Source: Fulvia fulva (lineage: Eukaryota > Ascomycota > Dothideomycetes > Mycosphaerellales > Mycosphaerellaceae). From it: a stretch of DNA of 64,000 nt. The DNA lies in the NCBI RefSeq assembly GCF_020509005.1, contig NC_063018.1:3968001-4032000 (forward strand), written 5' to 3'. Shown piece by piece: positions 12,801 through 25,199 of the stretch. The notes beneath the pieces are model-generated. The model was given only the letters and a program-made list of their open reading frames with translations. It had not been told where the DNA came from and ran no database searches. Every line of letters starts with the position of its first letter. Within the stretch, counting starts at the first letter, position 1. Made by a program: the position numbers and the translations under genes.

Positions 12801-14250
12801 TATCTCGATGCCATTAGGGGTTATAATTAGCCTAAGATACTTCACCTTCTATTAGTAGAATTCGCTTTTGTCGATGTCTACTATAAGTCCTATATCGCGT
12901 AGCTTAGTAAGAACCTTCCGTACGTGTTTAATATGCTCCTCTAAGGTGTCACTAAAGATAAGTACGTTATCTAGGTAGGCCGATACAAAGTCGTCTAGGT
13001 GTTCTTATAAGACCTTGTTAATATATAATTAGAACGATACTAGTCCGTTATACAAGCCGAATAGCAACACTAGATACTCGTAGATGCCGTATCGTGTCGT
13101 AAACGCTATTAACTACTCGTGCCCTTTAGCTATCCGTAACTTGTTAAAGGCTACTATAATGTCTAGCTTTATAAAGTACTTCTTACCGTATATACGGTTA
13201 AGCGTCTCTTATATCAAGGGAATCGGATACCGGTTCTTGATAGTAATCGTATTCAATCCTCTATAGTCGATATAAACACGTAGCTTACCTCTAGGCTTAC
13301 GTACTACTAGTACTAGTGTAGGAGACTAGTTCGTCTTTTACCCTACTTTCCGTACCTTCCCTTTAGATATTTACTCGTCTAGCTATTTCTTAACTACCTC
13401 GTTCTCCTTCTTAGCTAGGCCGTAGGGCTTACGGTATAGTAGCTCTTATAGACTATTAGGCTTAATATAAATCTTATGATCTACGCCTAGTTAGTAAGGT
13501 AGGAGTCCTTTATAATCCTTAGCTAAGAAAGCGTCCGTAATATCGTAGTATATCGGCGGTAACTTCTCCTTCGGGTTATAATTGAACTACTTGTTTAAGA
13601 ATTGGTCTAGATCATTAGTAGCTATTACACTTAGCTTAAGCTCTCCGCCGTCGCTCTCACGCCTAGTAGGCATAATGTAGAAGCACTTAGCCCTAGGCCG
13701 GTACGCGTACATCCCCTACGCGCGTTAAGAAACGCCCTAGTAGTCCACTTCTTTATCGTCTATGTCTTCTAGGTCATATAATAAGACGTTCAGCTCTGCC
13801 CCTCCTACTATAAAGCTCGCTACTTCTCTAGTAAAGGGCTCTAGTCCGTACCGTACTAGTGCCTACTTCTTCTTCTCGCGGTAGTTTAGGGATTATACTA
13901 TTATCGGTGTCTTATTTCATAGATAGTGACTAAAGCAGTAATCCGACCTAAATGCCACCTCGCCTATCTCCTAGAAGATGTTTAGGTTGTGCGCTATAAG
14001 CTACGGTAGGCTAAAGACGATGTCGTATTCGAGGTCGGTGACGTAGTATAACATTTGCTCGTAATAATCGCCTATAACTACGTCTATAGGGGCCGCGTAT
14101 ATAATCTGCCGCGTATATAATCTACCGCGTAGTAGCCGTTCTATCTCCTAGTATTAGTCGTCGGCTTTACGTTAAAGGGATTAGGGGGATTGTGTATTTA
14201 CGTATGAATTTCTAGTCAAGAAAGAGAGAGGTAGAAGTAGAATCTATAAG
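9900..14250 (-). pseudogene. degraded family B Pol
   Basis: On the minus strand the RT is recognisable at about 13450-12700, where one frame reads a [20 protein letters not shown] stretch followed by [12 protein letters not shown]. Integrase and C-terminal regions follow toward 9900. The same protein in the same family is readable on the + strand at 23740-24570. Stops are mostly TAG where Trp or Gln is expected. No intact reading frame longer than about 70 codons remains. Confidence 0.8.
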
Positions 14251-14299
14251 GCCTCGAGCCTTTCTATATTATATTATTACGGGTAATACTATATAAGGG

Positions 14300-16750
14300 T
14301 ATATAGCTAGCTATTACTTATCTAGAACGTATACCGATATCTTAAGCTCCTTACTATAGTCTATTACCGTCTCTTATATTCCGTGTCTCTTAATCTTATA
14401 CTCTTTCTGTCCTAGGAAGTTTAGGTAACCGCTATCTACTACGCTTAGGTAGCGGTCGTACTATTTCCCTACTACGGATCGGCGGCTAGGGAACTAAGTT
14501 CGCGTTCGGATTCGGCGTAGTATTACGTAGACGCGGTAGGCGATAGTCGCTATCGTACCTATATATTAGGTATTTAGGGTTAGTCGATACGTAAGAACCT
14601 ATACGGTAGCGGTAGTACTTACCCTACTTCTTAAGGTCTTCGCGCTACTTACGATTAAGCGTAGGTAGGTTCTATAGATATGTCGGTATATCCTCCTTCT
14701 TCTTAGTACTAGCGTACTATAGTAGGCGCTATACTAAGGCACCTACTATACCGGTAGCGGTACTAGTAACTACGTTACCGTTATTCTAGTTATTCTAGCC
14801 GCTATTGCTATTCGAGTTGCTATTGCCCCGGGGGCGCTCCTTCTACGGGTATAGTCGATCTGTCTCGTAGAAACTCTCGTCTAGTACGGTACACTCCTCG
14901 ATAACGTCTTATATACTATCTAGGCGGCGGTCGACTTCGCGGTCGCCGAAGGTCTTAATAAAGTACTTACGGTTTAGTCGGTTACGGAATAGTATAAGCT
15001 CGGTCTTATCGGTCTATAATATCTAGGCGCGTAACTTCGAGTAGCGGGTATAGAAGGCTATAAAGGTTTCGCCTTATTCTTACTTATAGGTAGTAATATT
15101 AACTATAGCCTTAGTTCCCTTATTACGTATACTATATTAGCGTGTTATCTAATCTAACAACTCTACTCTAGTCTTAAACTCGTTAAAGGACTACTATCTA
15201 GGCATAGGGATCCTCGGCTTAATACTTTGCTAAGGATCACCTTATATCTACCTATATACGAAGCGTAGACTATCTACCTTAGTACGGAAGGTTACTATAG
15301 TTAGCTTTAGGAGAACACTACTATACTAGCTATCGAAATTAGGGTCGTTATTATTCTTTGATAAATAGGTACGAGTTGCGTAGTAGTAGAAGACGGCGGA
15401 TCACATAAAAGACGAAGAAGGACCTAATAGGATAGCGTATATCTATATATAGTATCGCCGGTGTTAGTGTAGGTAGATACTAGGTGTCGGGATGTTTGCT
15501 AGCCTATAGGCTAGTAAACCCTAGTCACGTGATCTAATTACATAACACACCTATACCTATATGCTTATCCTACGGCCTATATATTCTTAACATTCTTAAA
15601 GTACTTAGGGTTAGGCACACTCTTACCAATCTCTATACCGCGAGTAAGGGTACGGTTAATAGTAAAGAGACGTTCTAGAAGGTCAACTAGTAGTGTCTAG
15701 GTACGGGTATTACGTATTCTTAAGTCACGACTATTATTAGGTCCTAGTCGCGGATGGTCGTTATTACGTCCTTAGCTATTATTACTACGGTCATCGTCGT
15801 CTCTATCGTTATTACTACTACCGCTACCGCCCCCTCTACTAGTAGCTTCGCGATACCTACGTAATAGCTACTCGAGTAAGGTCTCGCGTAGGTAGGAACG
15901 AGAGGGTCGGCGGCCTAAGCGGCCCCTACCTCCGTTCTATATAGTGTCTCCTGCCTTAAGCCGAGCCTTTAGGTCATCGACTTCTTGTTATAGGGCCTAG
16001 TTCTTCGCCTTAGCATCTTGTGCCTTCTTCTTCTCCTTCTTATAGATCTCGCTAAACTACTTATATAGGTTATTAGCTTCCTTATATTTCTTCCCTAGCT
16101 CTTATAACTTAGCTAGGTCGTAATCCTTCTTACTCTTAAGATCTGCTACTATTTTCTGTATAACAAGCTCTTTACTTCGTAGCATCTTATAGATACGGTC
16201 GTATTCGGTATATAGCGTAGTGTACTAGGTGTTCTAGAGGTCGTTAGCTCGCTCTATTATATCGAGTTGTCTACCCTTAGTAATCGCCGTGTTAACTACT
16301 TATAGCACGAAGTCGTAGGTAGTCTTCGGGTGTTAGGATATAAGGGTCGTAAGGTTATCTAGGGTGACATTCTGGTATTCGGATACGAGAATGTGTTCTA
16401 CCTCGTCGAGTAATAGATATACCTTGTCTAGGTCGCCGCCTAGGTTCTCTTCGAGCTTAAACTCGAACAGTTCTATAAAGTCAATCTTACTACCTTCTTC
16501 TCGCTCGAAGGCCTTCTAGTAAGCTTTATTAATCTCTTATTATAGCGCGACACCGGTGTCTACTATAACCCGCCGGTTGTCGTCCTATGTCTAACTCTAA
16601 GGAAAAGAGGAGAGGTCGGGGAAAAGAGATATACGCTACTTGCTTTTGCCCTTAGGCTTAGGAAGCGGTAGCATGCCGCCGTTCGCTATTTATAAAGTCA
16701 TATTGTCTAGGTTTAGAGGAGGCGTAACGGTACCTATATCCTGACTATCT
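14300..16750 (-). pseudogene. degraded family B Gag
   Basis: Located between the 5' LTR (16940-17123) and pol on the minus strand, where gag is expected. The reverse complement of about 15600-15690 matches 20540-20630 of the second family B copy closely, and 16240-16310 matches 19980-20050. I recognised no zinc knuckle, which RIP would have erased (TGC to TAC). Confidence 0.65.
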
Positions 16751-16939
16751 ACGAGCGCGCGACTACCTACTAATAGTGTCGCCGCGTTACGTTCTCTAGG
16801 TATCTACGCGCTATACGCCTTACCGTGTTCTATATTCTAATACGGCTCTACGCGTTCTCGAGTTCTACGGTTCTATCTATTCCTATTATTACGCGTCCCT
16901 TACCTAGATCCGCGATCTAGGTAGTAAGGTAGAACAAAC

Positions 16940-17123
16940 TATAAGGGCGCGCGTACTATAGGGTCCGAATGAGATAGTTATTGTTCTACGAAGCTACGAA
17001 AGAGGAGCGCGAGGCGCGGCGAAGTTATAAAGTAAAGCTAAGCCGCGCTAACCCGATACAGAAGGTCCGCGGTTTAGCCGGGCCGACGTAGCTATAGTAA
17101 GGGGTCGCGGGCTGCCCGTGACA
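16940..17123 (-). repeat. family B LTR (5' LTR of the element)
   Basis: 184 bp, ends T(A/G)TAAGGGC...CCGTGACA. Followed by TTACG, the target duplication, then by the second half of the family A LTR. Confidence 0.9.
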
Positions 17124-17318
17124 TTACGAGCCGAAGTAAATCTTTTAAGGTTTAGTAGAGTAGTAAATTTAGAGGGCTAGGTCCCGTAGTAAATATTACG
17201 GGGTATATAAATCTTAGCGCTTATATACTAAGCTAGACTTTTACTTCTTAACGACTTCTAAGTACTCTAAGGCTCTTCTATCCCTACCCTCTATATACTC
17301 TATAGGGAGACTATAATA

Positions 17319-19421
17319 GTAGCCCCCCCGAACAAAGCTAAGTTCCTACGAAGCCGTAGTAGTTCTATATATCGAGGATGTTTAGCTTTAGTACTAGGCC
17401 TAGGCCTAATGTTATAGTCGATATACTATTAGTAAGCCCCGTCGAAGAGCTTAGATTCAAAAAGCCTACTAATATTAACTTCTAGGCCGTCTACGCGGGC
17501 GTAGTATTCTTCGATTACTTAACGATTAAAGATGATATATTAGATAGGTTCCTATAAGGTATCCTACTTAGGGCAACCTTACTATTCGACTTTATACTTA
17601 ATCGGCGGTAGCCCTTTAACGTCGTTAGGCTCTACGCGGATTCCCCGGATCTTACGGACGGTATAGTCGTTAGAAGGTAGGTTAATAGGCTCGTCGACTT
17701 CTACTTTATCGGGAGGACCTAGTATATCTTAGTTTTGGTTCGGGAATAGGTCCTTAGCCGACGGCCGAAGGCGTACGGGATAGAAGACGTCGTAGATCTT
17801 TATATTCGTAGGAAGAGCTAGTCGGTAGGCGTGTGAACTAATACGCTCGGTGATCTTAAAAGGACCTAGGTTCTTCTAGTTTAGCTTCTTAGAGGGGCGG
17901 TCCGTCGTAATGTTCTTAGAGTTAAGGTAGACTATATCGCCTACTTAGTAGTCGGGAGCTAGCTAGCGACGACGATTAGATTAATCCTCGTAGATTGCTT
18001 ATACGTATACTATCTCGTCGTAGACTTCTTTATAGATCTTTAAGAGTATAGTAGCGAACTCGTCTACTACTTACTCGTTTACATCTTTAGTAGGCGGGAG
18101 AGGCTCTTCTAGTTCTATACCTATACGAGGGTAGTAACCTCTCGTAGTATAGAAGGGAGAGTAGCTAGTAGTCTCCGAGTCCTAGTTACGAGTATCGAAC
18201 TCTACCGTAGGGATATACTAAGGCCAATCCTTCTAGTAGTAGTCGACGAAGTGACAAAGGACCTACTCGAGGATAGCGTTCGTAATTTCGGTTTAGCCGT
18301 CGGTCTATAGCTAAAAACTAGTCGAGAGGTTATACTTAATACCTAGGATAGTATATAGACGCTTCTAGAAGTATAAGATAAACTAGGAGCCTCTATTAGA
18401 GGTAATACTATCCGGGAGGCCTTAAAGGCGCTAGACGAATTCGTAGAATAAGCGAGTAGTCTCCTTTACGGTTATACTCTAGTACGGGATTATATACCGG
18501 TCCTTAGAGTAACGGTCCACGATTACTAGAAGGGCCTTTACCTTTACGCCGCTAAAGGTCTTACCGTAAGGAAGATCGGTAATAAAGTCTATAGTAATAT
18601 ACTTCTACGGACGATTAGGAGCCGGGAGAGGGTATAAGAGACCGTAGAGGCGGTAGCGGTTAGCTTTAGCTCTTCGGTAAGTAGCGTAGTTTAGTACGTA
18701 GCGGCGGACGTCCTTCTAGGAATACGGCTACTAGTAATACCTAGCGAGGAGCTTATAGGTCTTAGCTACGCCTAGGTGACCCCTAGAGGCGGAGTCGTAG
18801 ATGATTTGAAGAATCTTAGCTCGGATATTAGAGCCTTCGGGCTACGGTACGTAAAGCTTCTTACGGAAGTAGACGACACCTTCCTAGAGCTCGTACTCGG
18901 ATAGCGAGAAGCCCGGGAATGTCCTCGCGCTAGATTCAAGGGCCTAAACTAACTCTTAGGCGTCTATATCGGTATCGTACGCTATTCGTACTTATACTAT
19001 AATGCCTTCGGGCTGCTCCTTATTATTAAACCCCTTAAAGTCTTATTCGGATAAGCCGTCGGTCGTTACTAAGCCCTCTTTATCGTCGTTCAAGTCCTTA
19101 GCGTCCGAGGCGTATTCTTTAGGCTCGAATTTATTATCACTTTCGTTAAGGTAGGTAGGAGCGAGTACGAGAGTAGTAAAGGAAGCGGCGAGCGTAGGCT
19201 AGCCGTTCGATAGGTACTCTCGAAGCTCGGAAGAGAGGTTGTGCTCTTTAATAACTTATTGCTCTACGATTTGCCGGCCCCCTCTTCGATTAACTAGAGA
19301 GTTACTAGGGCGGCGGGTAAGGGCGTCGGCTATCGAGTTGGCCTTACCGGGCGTATACGAGATTATAAAGTTGAACTAGGAGAGGAACTCGCTCTAGCGG
19401 GCCTAGTAACGATTAAGTAGC
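17319..19421 (-). pseudogene. family A pol 3' half (chromodomain, integrase, part of RNase H), RIP-degraded
   Basis: Colinear, in reverse, with the young family A pol, from the G-rich tract next to the LTR (read as GTAGCCCCCCC) to RNase H. It matches 30104-31157 and then 43237-44285 of the other degraded copy. It joins directly to an LTR at 19422, so the 5' half of the element is missing. Stops are TAG throughout. Confidence 0.85.
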
Positions 19422-19943
19422 TATTAGGGCGAGAGCCTAGCCTATAAGATATAAGGGTAAAAGCGAGAATGTAGGTGCGAAGTATAGATACAAAAGGGTA
19501 TAGTATAATTACTATATAAAACGAAAGACGAGGAAAGTAAGAGAGGCCTAGGGAAGGCTAGATATTTATACGCGACCCTCGCGAGTACGTATACCCGCAT
19601 TATAATAGGGCTAACCCGTACGAAGCCGCGCTTAGTAGCTTTGCTCAAAACCTTATTCTAACCTGCCCTACGTTCCGAGTCTTCTACGTGCTTCTTCTAG
19701 AGTCTAGCGTAGTCGCGGGTGCTCGTAGGAGCGCCGTGAGTCATATAGTTACGAGCCGAAGTGAATCTATTAAGGTTTAGTAGAGTAGTAAACTTAGAGG
19801 GCTAGGTCCCGTAGTAAATATTACGGGGTATATAATTCTTAGCGCTTATATACTAAGCTAGACTTTCACTTCTTAACGACTTCTAAGTACTCTAAGGCTC
19901 TTCTGTCCCTACCTTCTATATACTCTATAGAGAGACTATAATG
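19422..19943 (-). repeat. family A LTR (RIP-degraded)
   Basis: 522-bp reverse copy of the family A LTR, starting TATTAGGGCG and ending CTATAATG, followed by TSD TCGCC. The internal side abuts pol sequence without a PBS. Confidence 0.88.
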
Positions 19944-19968
19944 TCGCCCCTAAAAAGTACTAGCTTAT
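19944..19968 (+). mobile_element. LINE beta scrap, continuation of 8950-9324
   Basis: After the TSD the sequence continues CCTAAAAAGTAC, exactly the LINE text found at 27880, so it is the right flank of the interrupted LINE. The match ends at about 19968, where family B gag sequence begins. Confidence 0.75.
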
Positions 19969-21560
19969 TATTACGGGTAGCCCACCTACGACTTCGTGCT
20001 ATAGGTAGTAAATATAGCGATTACTAAAGGTAGACAACTCGATATAATAGAGCGAGCTAATAACCTCTAGAACACCTAGTATACTACGCTATATACCGAG
20101 TATAACCGTATCTATAAGATACTATAAAGCGAGGAGGCTATAATATAGAAGATAGCCGTAGACCTAAAGAGTAAGAAGGATTATAACCTAGCAAAGTTAT
20201 AAGAGGAGAAGAAGAAGGTATAGGATGCCGAAGCTAAGAACTAGGCTCTATAGAAGGAGGTTAACGATCTAAAGACTCGACTCTAAGCTACTAAAGATAC
20301 TATATAGAATAGAGGCCGCTCTAGTCGCCGACCCTCCTATTTACCTCCGCGCGAGACTTTACTCGAGTAGCTAATACGTAAGTATCGTAAAGCTACTAGT
20401 AGAGGGGACGGCGGCGGAGGCGGTAGTAACGATAATAACGGTAATAGTAATAACGACCGAGAACGTAATAGAAACCGTCTACGACCTAATACTACTAACG
20501 GTCGCGACTCTCGAGCGCGTAATACCCGTATATAGACTCCCCTAACCGAACTTTTAGAACGCCTATTTACTATTAACCGTACTCTAATACGCGGTATCGA
20601 GGTTAGTAAGGGCGTGCCTAACCCGAAGTACTTTAAGAACGATAACGACCCTAATTTCGACAGTTAGTATAGTAGCGTACTTCTTAAGCTACCTATAACT
20701 ACTTTCCGCTCCGAGGTAGACGGCCTACGTTTTATATATAGATAGATATAGAGTGACCCTTAGAGAAGTATTAAGCCGAGGATCCCCGTGCCTAGATAAT
20801 AATTATTTAACGAGTTTAAGACTAGTAAAGAACTACTAGATTAGATAACGCGCTAGTACGGTACCCGTAACGAAGGAACTAAGGCTATAGTTAATATCGC
20901 TACCTATAAGTAGGAGTAGGGCGAGACCTTTATTACTATCTACGCTCGCTACTCGAAGCTACGTACTTAGATAGAGTAGACCGACGAGACTAAGCTAATA
21001 CTGTTTCGTAACCGCCTAAACCGTAAGTACTTTGTTAAGAGTTTTAGCGAAAGGGAAGTAGATAGACGCTTATACGATATATAGGATGTTATTAAGGAAT
21101 ATACGGTACTAGATAAGAGCTTCTACGAGACCGATCGACTATATCTATAGAAGGAGCGTCTACGTAGCAACCCTAATTCGAATAGTAACGGCGTATAGGG
21201 CGGTAGTAATGCCGTAGGCACCGTAGCTACTAGTACGACCGCTATAATCGTCTAGCGGCTACTATAATACGTAGGTACGAAGAAGAAGAAGGACCTACCG
21301 GCTCACTTATAGAACCTACCTTTATTAAACCGTAAGTAGCGGGAGGACCTTAAGAAGTAGGGTAAGTACTACCGCTACCGTATAGGCTCGTACGTATTAA
21401 CGAACCCCGAATACCCGATATATAGTTACGACGGCGACTACCGCCCTCTACGCCTACGAAATAACCCGAACCTTAGCTCCCTTACTACCGACCTATAGTA
21501 ATAGGGAAATAGTACGACCGCTACCTAAGCGTAGTAGATAGCGGTTAGTAACCGAACTTT
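19969..21560 (+). pseudogene. degraded family B Gag, 5'-truncated
   Basis: Readable with stops skipped, colinear with the reverse complement of about 16310-14450. The segment at 20540-20630 is nearly identical in both copies. Its N-terminal part is missing because the copy begins at a breakpoint with LINE sequence. Confidence 0.65.
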
Positions 21561-21839
21561 CTAAGATAGAAAGAGTATAAGATTAAGAGATATAGAATGT
21601 AAGAGACGGACTATAGTAAGGAGCTTAAGATATCGGTATATATACTAGATAAATAATAACTAGCTATATACCCTTATATAGTATTACCCGTAATAATATA
21701 ATATAAAAAGGCTTGCGGCCTTATAGATTCTGCCTCTACCTCTCTCTTTCTTAATTAGAAATTTATACGTAAATATATAACCCCCTTAATCCCTTTAACG
21801 AAGAATAGACGATTAATACTAGGAGATAGATCGGCTATA

Positions 21840-24570
21840 GCGCGTTAGATTATATATATAGCCCTTATAGACGTAGTTATCGGCGGTCACGACGAGTAAA
21901 TACTATACTACGTTACCGACCTCGAATACGACATCGTCTTTAGACTACCGTAGCTCTCCGCGTACAACCCGAACATCTTCTAGGGAACTAGCGAGGTGGC
22001 GTTTAGATCTAACTACTACTTCGGTTACTATCTATATAATAAGACATTAATAACAGTATAATCTCTAAACTATATCGGTAGAACCTAGCAAACGAAATAT
22101 AGACTAAAGCCCTTTACTAGCGAATTAGTAGGATTTATAGCCGGAGGGGCGGAGCTAAATATGTCCGCTCTAGAGGTAGATAAAGAGCTAGATTACTAGG
22201 AAGTCTCGTAGCGCGTATAGGAGATATACGCGTACCGGCCTAGGGCCGAGTACTTCTATATTTTACCTACGGGGCGCGAGGATAACAATAATAACGATAA
22301 TAGCCTCAAACTAAGCGCGATAGTAGCTAATGACCTAGATCAGTTCTTAAACAAGCAGTTTAACTACAATCCTAAAGAGAAGCTCCCGCCTATATACTAC
22401 GACATTATAGATACTTTCTTAGTAAAGGACTACGAGGGACTCCTACCTTACCGACTAGGTGTCGACTACGAGATTTATATTAAACCCGGTAGACCTTAAG
22501 AACCGCTATGTCGAAAGCTATACGGACTAGCCGAGAAGGAGAATAAAGCCGTTAAGAAATAGTTACTCGAATAGACTTTAGAAGGTAAGGTACGTAAGGC
22601 CGGTTAGAAAATAAGCTAGTTACCGGCACCGGTATTAGTAGTAAGAAAGCCTAGACGAGTATATATTAACTACCGGTACGGCCAGTCCTTACCTATAGTA
22701 GCTAAGTATAGTCCTTAGGCGAGAGGGCCTACCTATCGAAGGGACTCGTCGCGCCGCTAGCGAAGATCTAAAACTAATACCTAAGGAAGGTCACCGGGGC
22801 ATATAAGTCGATACTAACGAGGATACTTAAGTACGAGACCGCTATACCGCCGATCGACCTATACATATAGGGACTACGGACCTCCTACTTAGGCAAGTCG
22901 GCACAGTACCTAGTATAGAAGGTCATCGCTAGTGCAGTTATAAGGGCCCGCGAATTAGTACTAGCGTATAGGGGCATTCGACCCGGAAACGAGCCGAACT
23001 ACCGGGTAAGGGACGAATAGCTAGTAACATAATAGGAAGGTAAGAAATCGTTTATAGAGCAACTATAGAAAGAGAGGTGGAACAACTAGGTTGTAGGGTA
23101 TAGTGGACGCCCTTAGCTAGCGGGATAACCTAAGGAATAGTTAGCTACAAAATCCGCGGTTAAGCACCCCCCGAAGCTTATCTACTACCGCCTTACGAGG
23201 GTATAGAGTAGTATAGTAACCTAACTACGAAGCGAATACATCGGCCTCTAGGGGTACCTATTATAGAGGAAGGTTCTAGGATACACGAATACTAGCTACC
23301 CCTACGGCTATCGCTCCTAGAACGTACGGTACGTACTCCTCGTCTGTCCGAGGTAGTCGCTAGGAAGGGGGGAGTAGATAGTAAAGGCGAGGAACCGGAC
23401 GATTGGGGCACTTCTTAATAACGCTAAGGACCTACGGCGTATTACGAACTAGATACTAGAGAAGGGCTGGCTAGAACAGTACCGCCTAGTAGGAGTAGTA
23501 TAGGAAGAGAGGACACGACGTAGCGCGACGAGACCGGCTAGGAGCGGGGGCTAACGGGGTAGTGACATGGACTACGTACGTTTAGAGGGAAAGCTAAAGT
23601 AGATAAGGAGTAGTCGGGAGCGGGAAGGGTTTTTACCTATTCGGGTTTCCCTTTATATATAACAATAGATATATACCTATATAGGCCGGATAGGGTCCTA
23701 GAATAGGGGAATGACAAATCTATCTATCTATATATTAACTACCGTAGGCTAAACGCTATTACTATTAAGAATCGCTATCCTATTCTATTAATATAGGAAA
23801 CGCTTAACCGTATATACGGAAAGAAGTACTTTACGAAACTAGATATTATAGTAGCCTTTAATAAGTTACGTATCGCGGAAGGGCACGAGTGGCTAATAGC
23901 TTTCGTAATACGCTACGGTATATACAAATGCCCCGTATTACCGTTCGGCCTCTATAACGGACCCGTAACCTTTTAGTTATATATTAATAAGGTTCTATAG
24001 GAATATCTAGATAACTTTGTATTAGTATATCTAGATAACGTCCTTATCTTTAGCGATACTCTAGGGGAACACGTCGAACACGTACTAAAGGTATTGATTA
24101 AGCTACGAGATACCGGGCTTACTATTAATATTAATAAGTCCGAGTTCTACTAGGAACGTATAAAATATCTAGGCCTTATTATTATACCCTAGGGCATCGA
24201 GATAGACCCGGAGAAATTGGAATGTATATAGACCTAGGAAGCACTAACTAATCTTAAGGATATCTAAGCCTTCCTAGGATTCGCGAACTTCTACCGTAGG
24301 TTTTTTATCGAGGCCTTCTCTCGTATTACATCCCTATTAACCAACCTAACAAAGTTGGATAGGCCTAGCAATTATAAGCACCGTAGAATTAACTAGACTA
24401 ATAATTGCTAGGGGGTATTCGAGGCGTTAAAAGTAGCGTTTAGTAAGGCGGGTATACTAGTATACTATATACCGGGTAGGTAGACCGTCGTCGAGACTAA
24501 CTCCTTAGACTTTATTAATATAGGTGTACTCTTATAATACGACGAGTAGGGAGTGTTATATCCTATAGCT
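21840..24570 (+). pseudogene. degraded family B Pol, interrupted by LINE
   Basis: After the LINE (right part from 23745) the + strand reads [50 protein letters not shown] and [10 protein letters not shown], a clear Ty3/gypsy RT with the second catalytic Asp changed to Asn. It continues to an FLGFANFYRRF connection-domain motif near 24270 and stops in RNase H at the copia LTR. Left of the LINE are protease-side and early RT sequences. Confidence 0.85.
22676..23728 (+). mobile_element. 5'-truncated LINE alpha insertion
   Basis: 1053-bp 3' segment nearly identical to about 3200-4252 of the LINE at the window start. It ends in a short (ATCT)n run and is flanked by a 16-bp target duplication TATATATTAACTACCG (22660-22675 and 23729-23744). 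The target is family B RT. 5' truncation plus long TSD is what target-primed reverse transcription leaves. Confidence 0.93.
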
Positions 24571-24805
24571 TGTTAAGATGTAGCATCTTAAAGGGAGTCA
24601 ACAATTAGGAAGTGATCTAGTAGCCTAAGGTATCTACGATAACTTAGCTTATAGGGAGATACCTTCTCTCCCCTTTAGCTTAGATAGACATCTAACACAA
24701 TCAACACATTAGTTCCTAATATATTGCTATATACTCGTGCTATTAGTTAGTTAAAGATTGATCTCTTACTCCACTCCGCTACTATCTACCCGTACCTGTT
24801 TAATA
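24571..24805 (+). repeat. copia 5' LTR
   Basis: 235 bp, begins TGTTAAGATG and ends TTTAATA (TTTAACA in the other LTR). Nearly identical to 49403-49637. The sequence after it (GGTTATAAGCCCGGG) should be the primer-binding site but I could not match it to a tRNA with confidence. Confidence 0.9.
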
Positions 24806-25199
24806 GGTTATAAGCCCGGGTTTATATAGGAATAAGAGCAACCTATATTAGTATAGGTTACTTATATCCCTTACTATCGTAGTAGAAAACATCTGGGAAT
24901 CAGAAGTCTACCCCGTCTATCCTATTAAGGAGCTTAGTTCGATACTAAGTAATAGGTAACCTAGACAAGGACTCTATACGGCTTACTTGAAGCTAATACC
25001 TTAAAGATACTCTATAGGTAGAACTGCATCGAGATACTATTAAGAAGGACTTCAAGTAAGTCATTTGAAGCTCTACTAGGAGAGACAGACCTATGTCCTA
25101 GCCCCGAGACCTTATACTACTCCTTCTTTACTTTACTAAGCAGGCCTTAGTATCCATACCTACGACCTTTCCTATTCTATACTAGAAGCCTTAGTAGGA

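Larger units (their letters stand above)
9654..17123 (-). mobile_element. full-length RIP-degraded Ty3/gypsy element, family B
   Basis: A 7470-bp element bounded by near-identical 184-bp LTRs (9654-9837 and 16940-17123) and 5-bp target duplications TTACG (9649-9653 and 17124-17128). It is inserted in a family A LTR. Orientation is minus: an AGGAGGGGGG-type polypurine tract lies just inside the left LTR (9838 onward, read on the minus strand), pol occupies the left part and gag the right. All coding is broken by RIP-type stops. Confidence 0.9.
9325..17318 (-). repeat. family A LTR, split by family B insertion
   Basis: LTR halves 9325-9653 and 17129-17318 total 519 bp, the family A LTR length, once the family B element and one copy of TTACG are removed. 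It is the reverse complement of the young LTRs at 31163, 36947 and 42718, with many TpG to TpA changes. Confidence 0.88.
9325..19943 (-). mobile_element. family A gypsy element with large internal deletion (RIP-degraded)
   Basis: It has two family A LTRs in reverse orientation (9325-17318, itself interrupted, and 19422-19943). Between them are only about 2.1 kb of internal sequence, against 5.25 kb in full copies. The retained part is the 3' half of pol, from the C-terminus back to RNase H; gag, protease, RT and the PBS are gone. The element is bounded by TSD TCGCC. The internal deletion may have arisen before insertion (template switching) or after. Confidence 0.85.
19969..24570 (+). mobile_element. 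truncated RIP-degraded gypsy family B element, + strand
   Basis: Same family as 9654-17123 but in the opposite orientation. It starts inside gag with no 5' LTR and is cut in the RNase H region by a copia LTR at 24571. It is interrupted by a LINE at 22676-23728. The two family B copies therefore form a widely spaced inverted pair. Confidence 0.85.

Noticed and set aside
24806..24822. Copia PBS (GGTTATAAGCCCGGG)
   Set aside because: Possibly a RIP-altered tRNA complement, but I could not assign the tRNA, so it is not listed as a feature.
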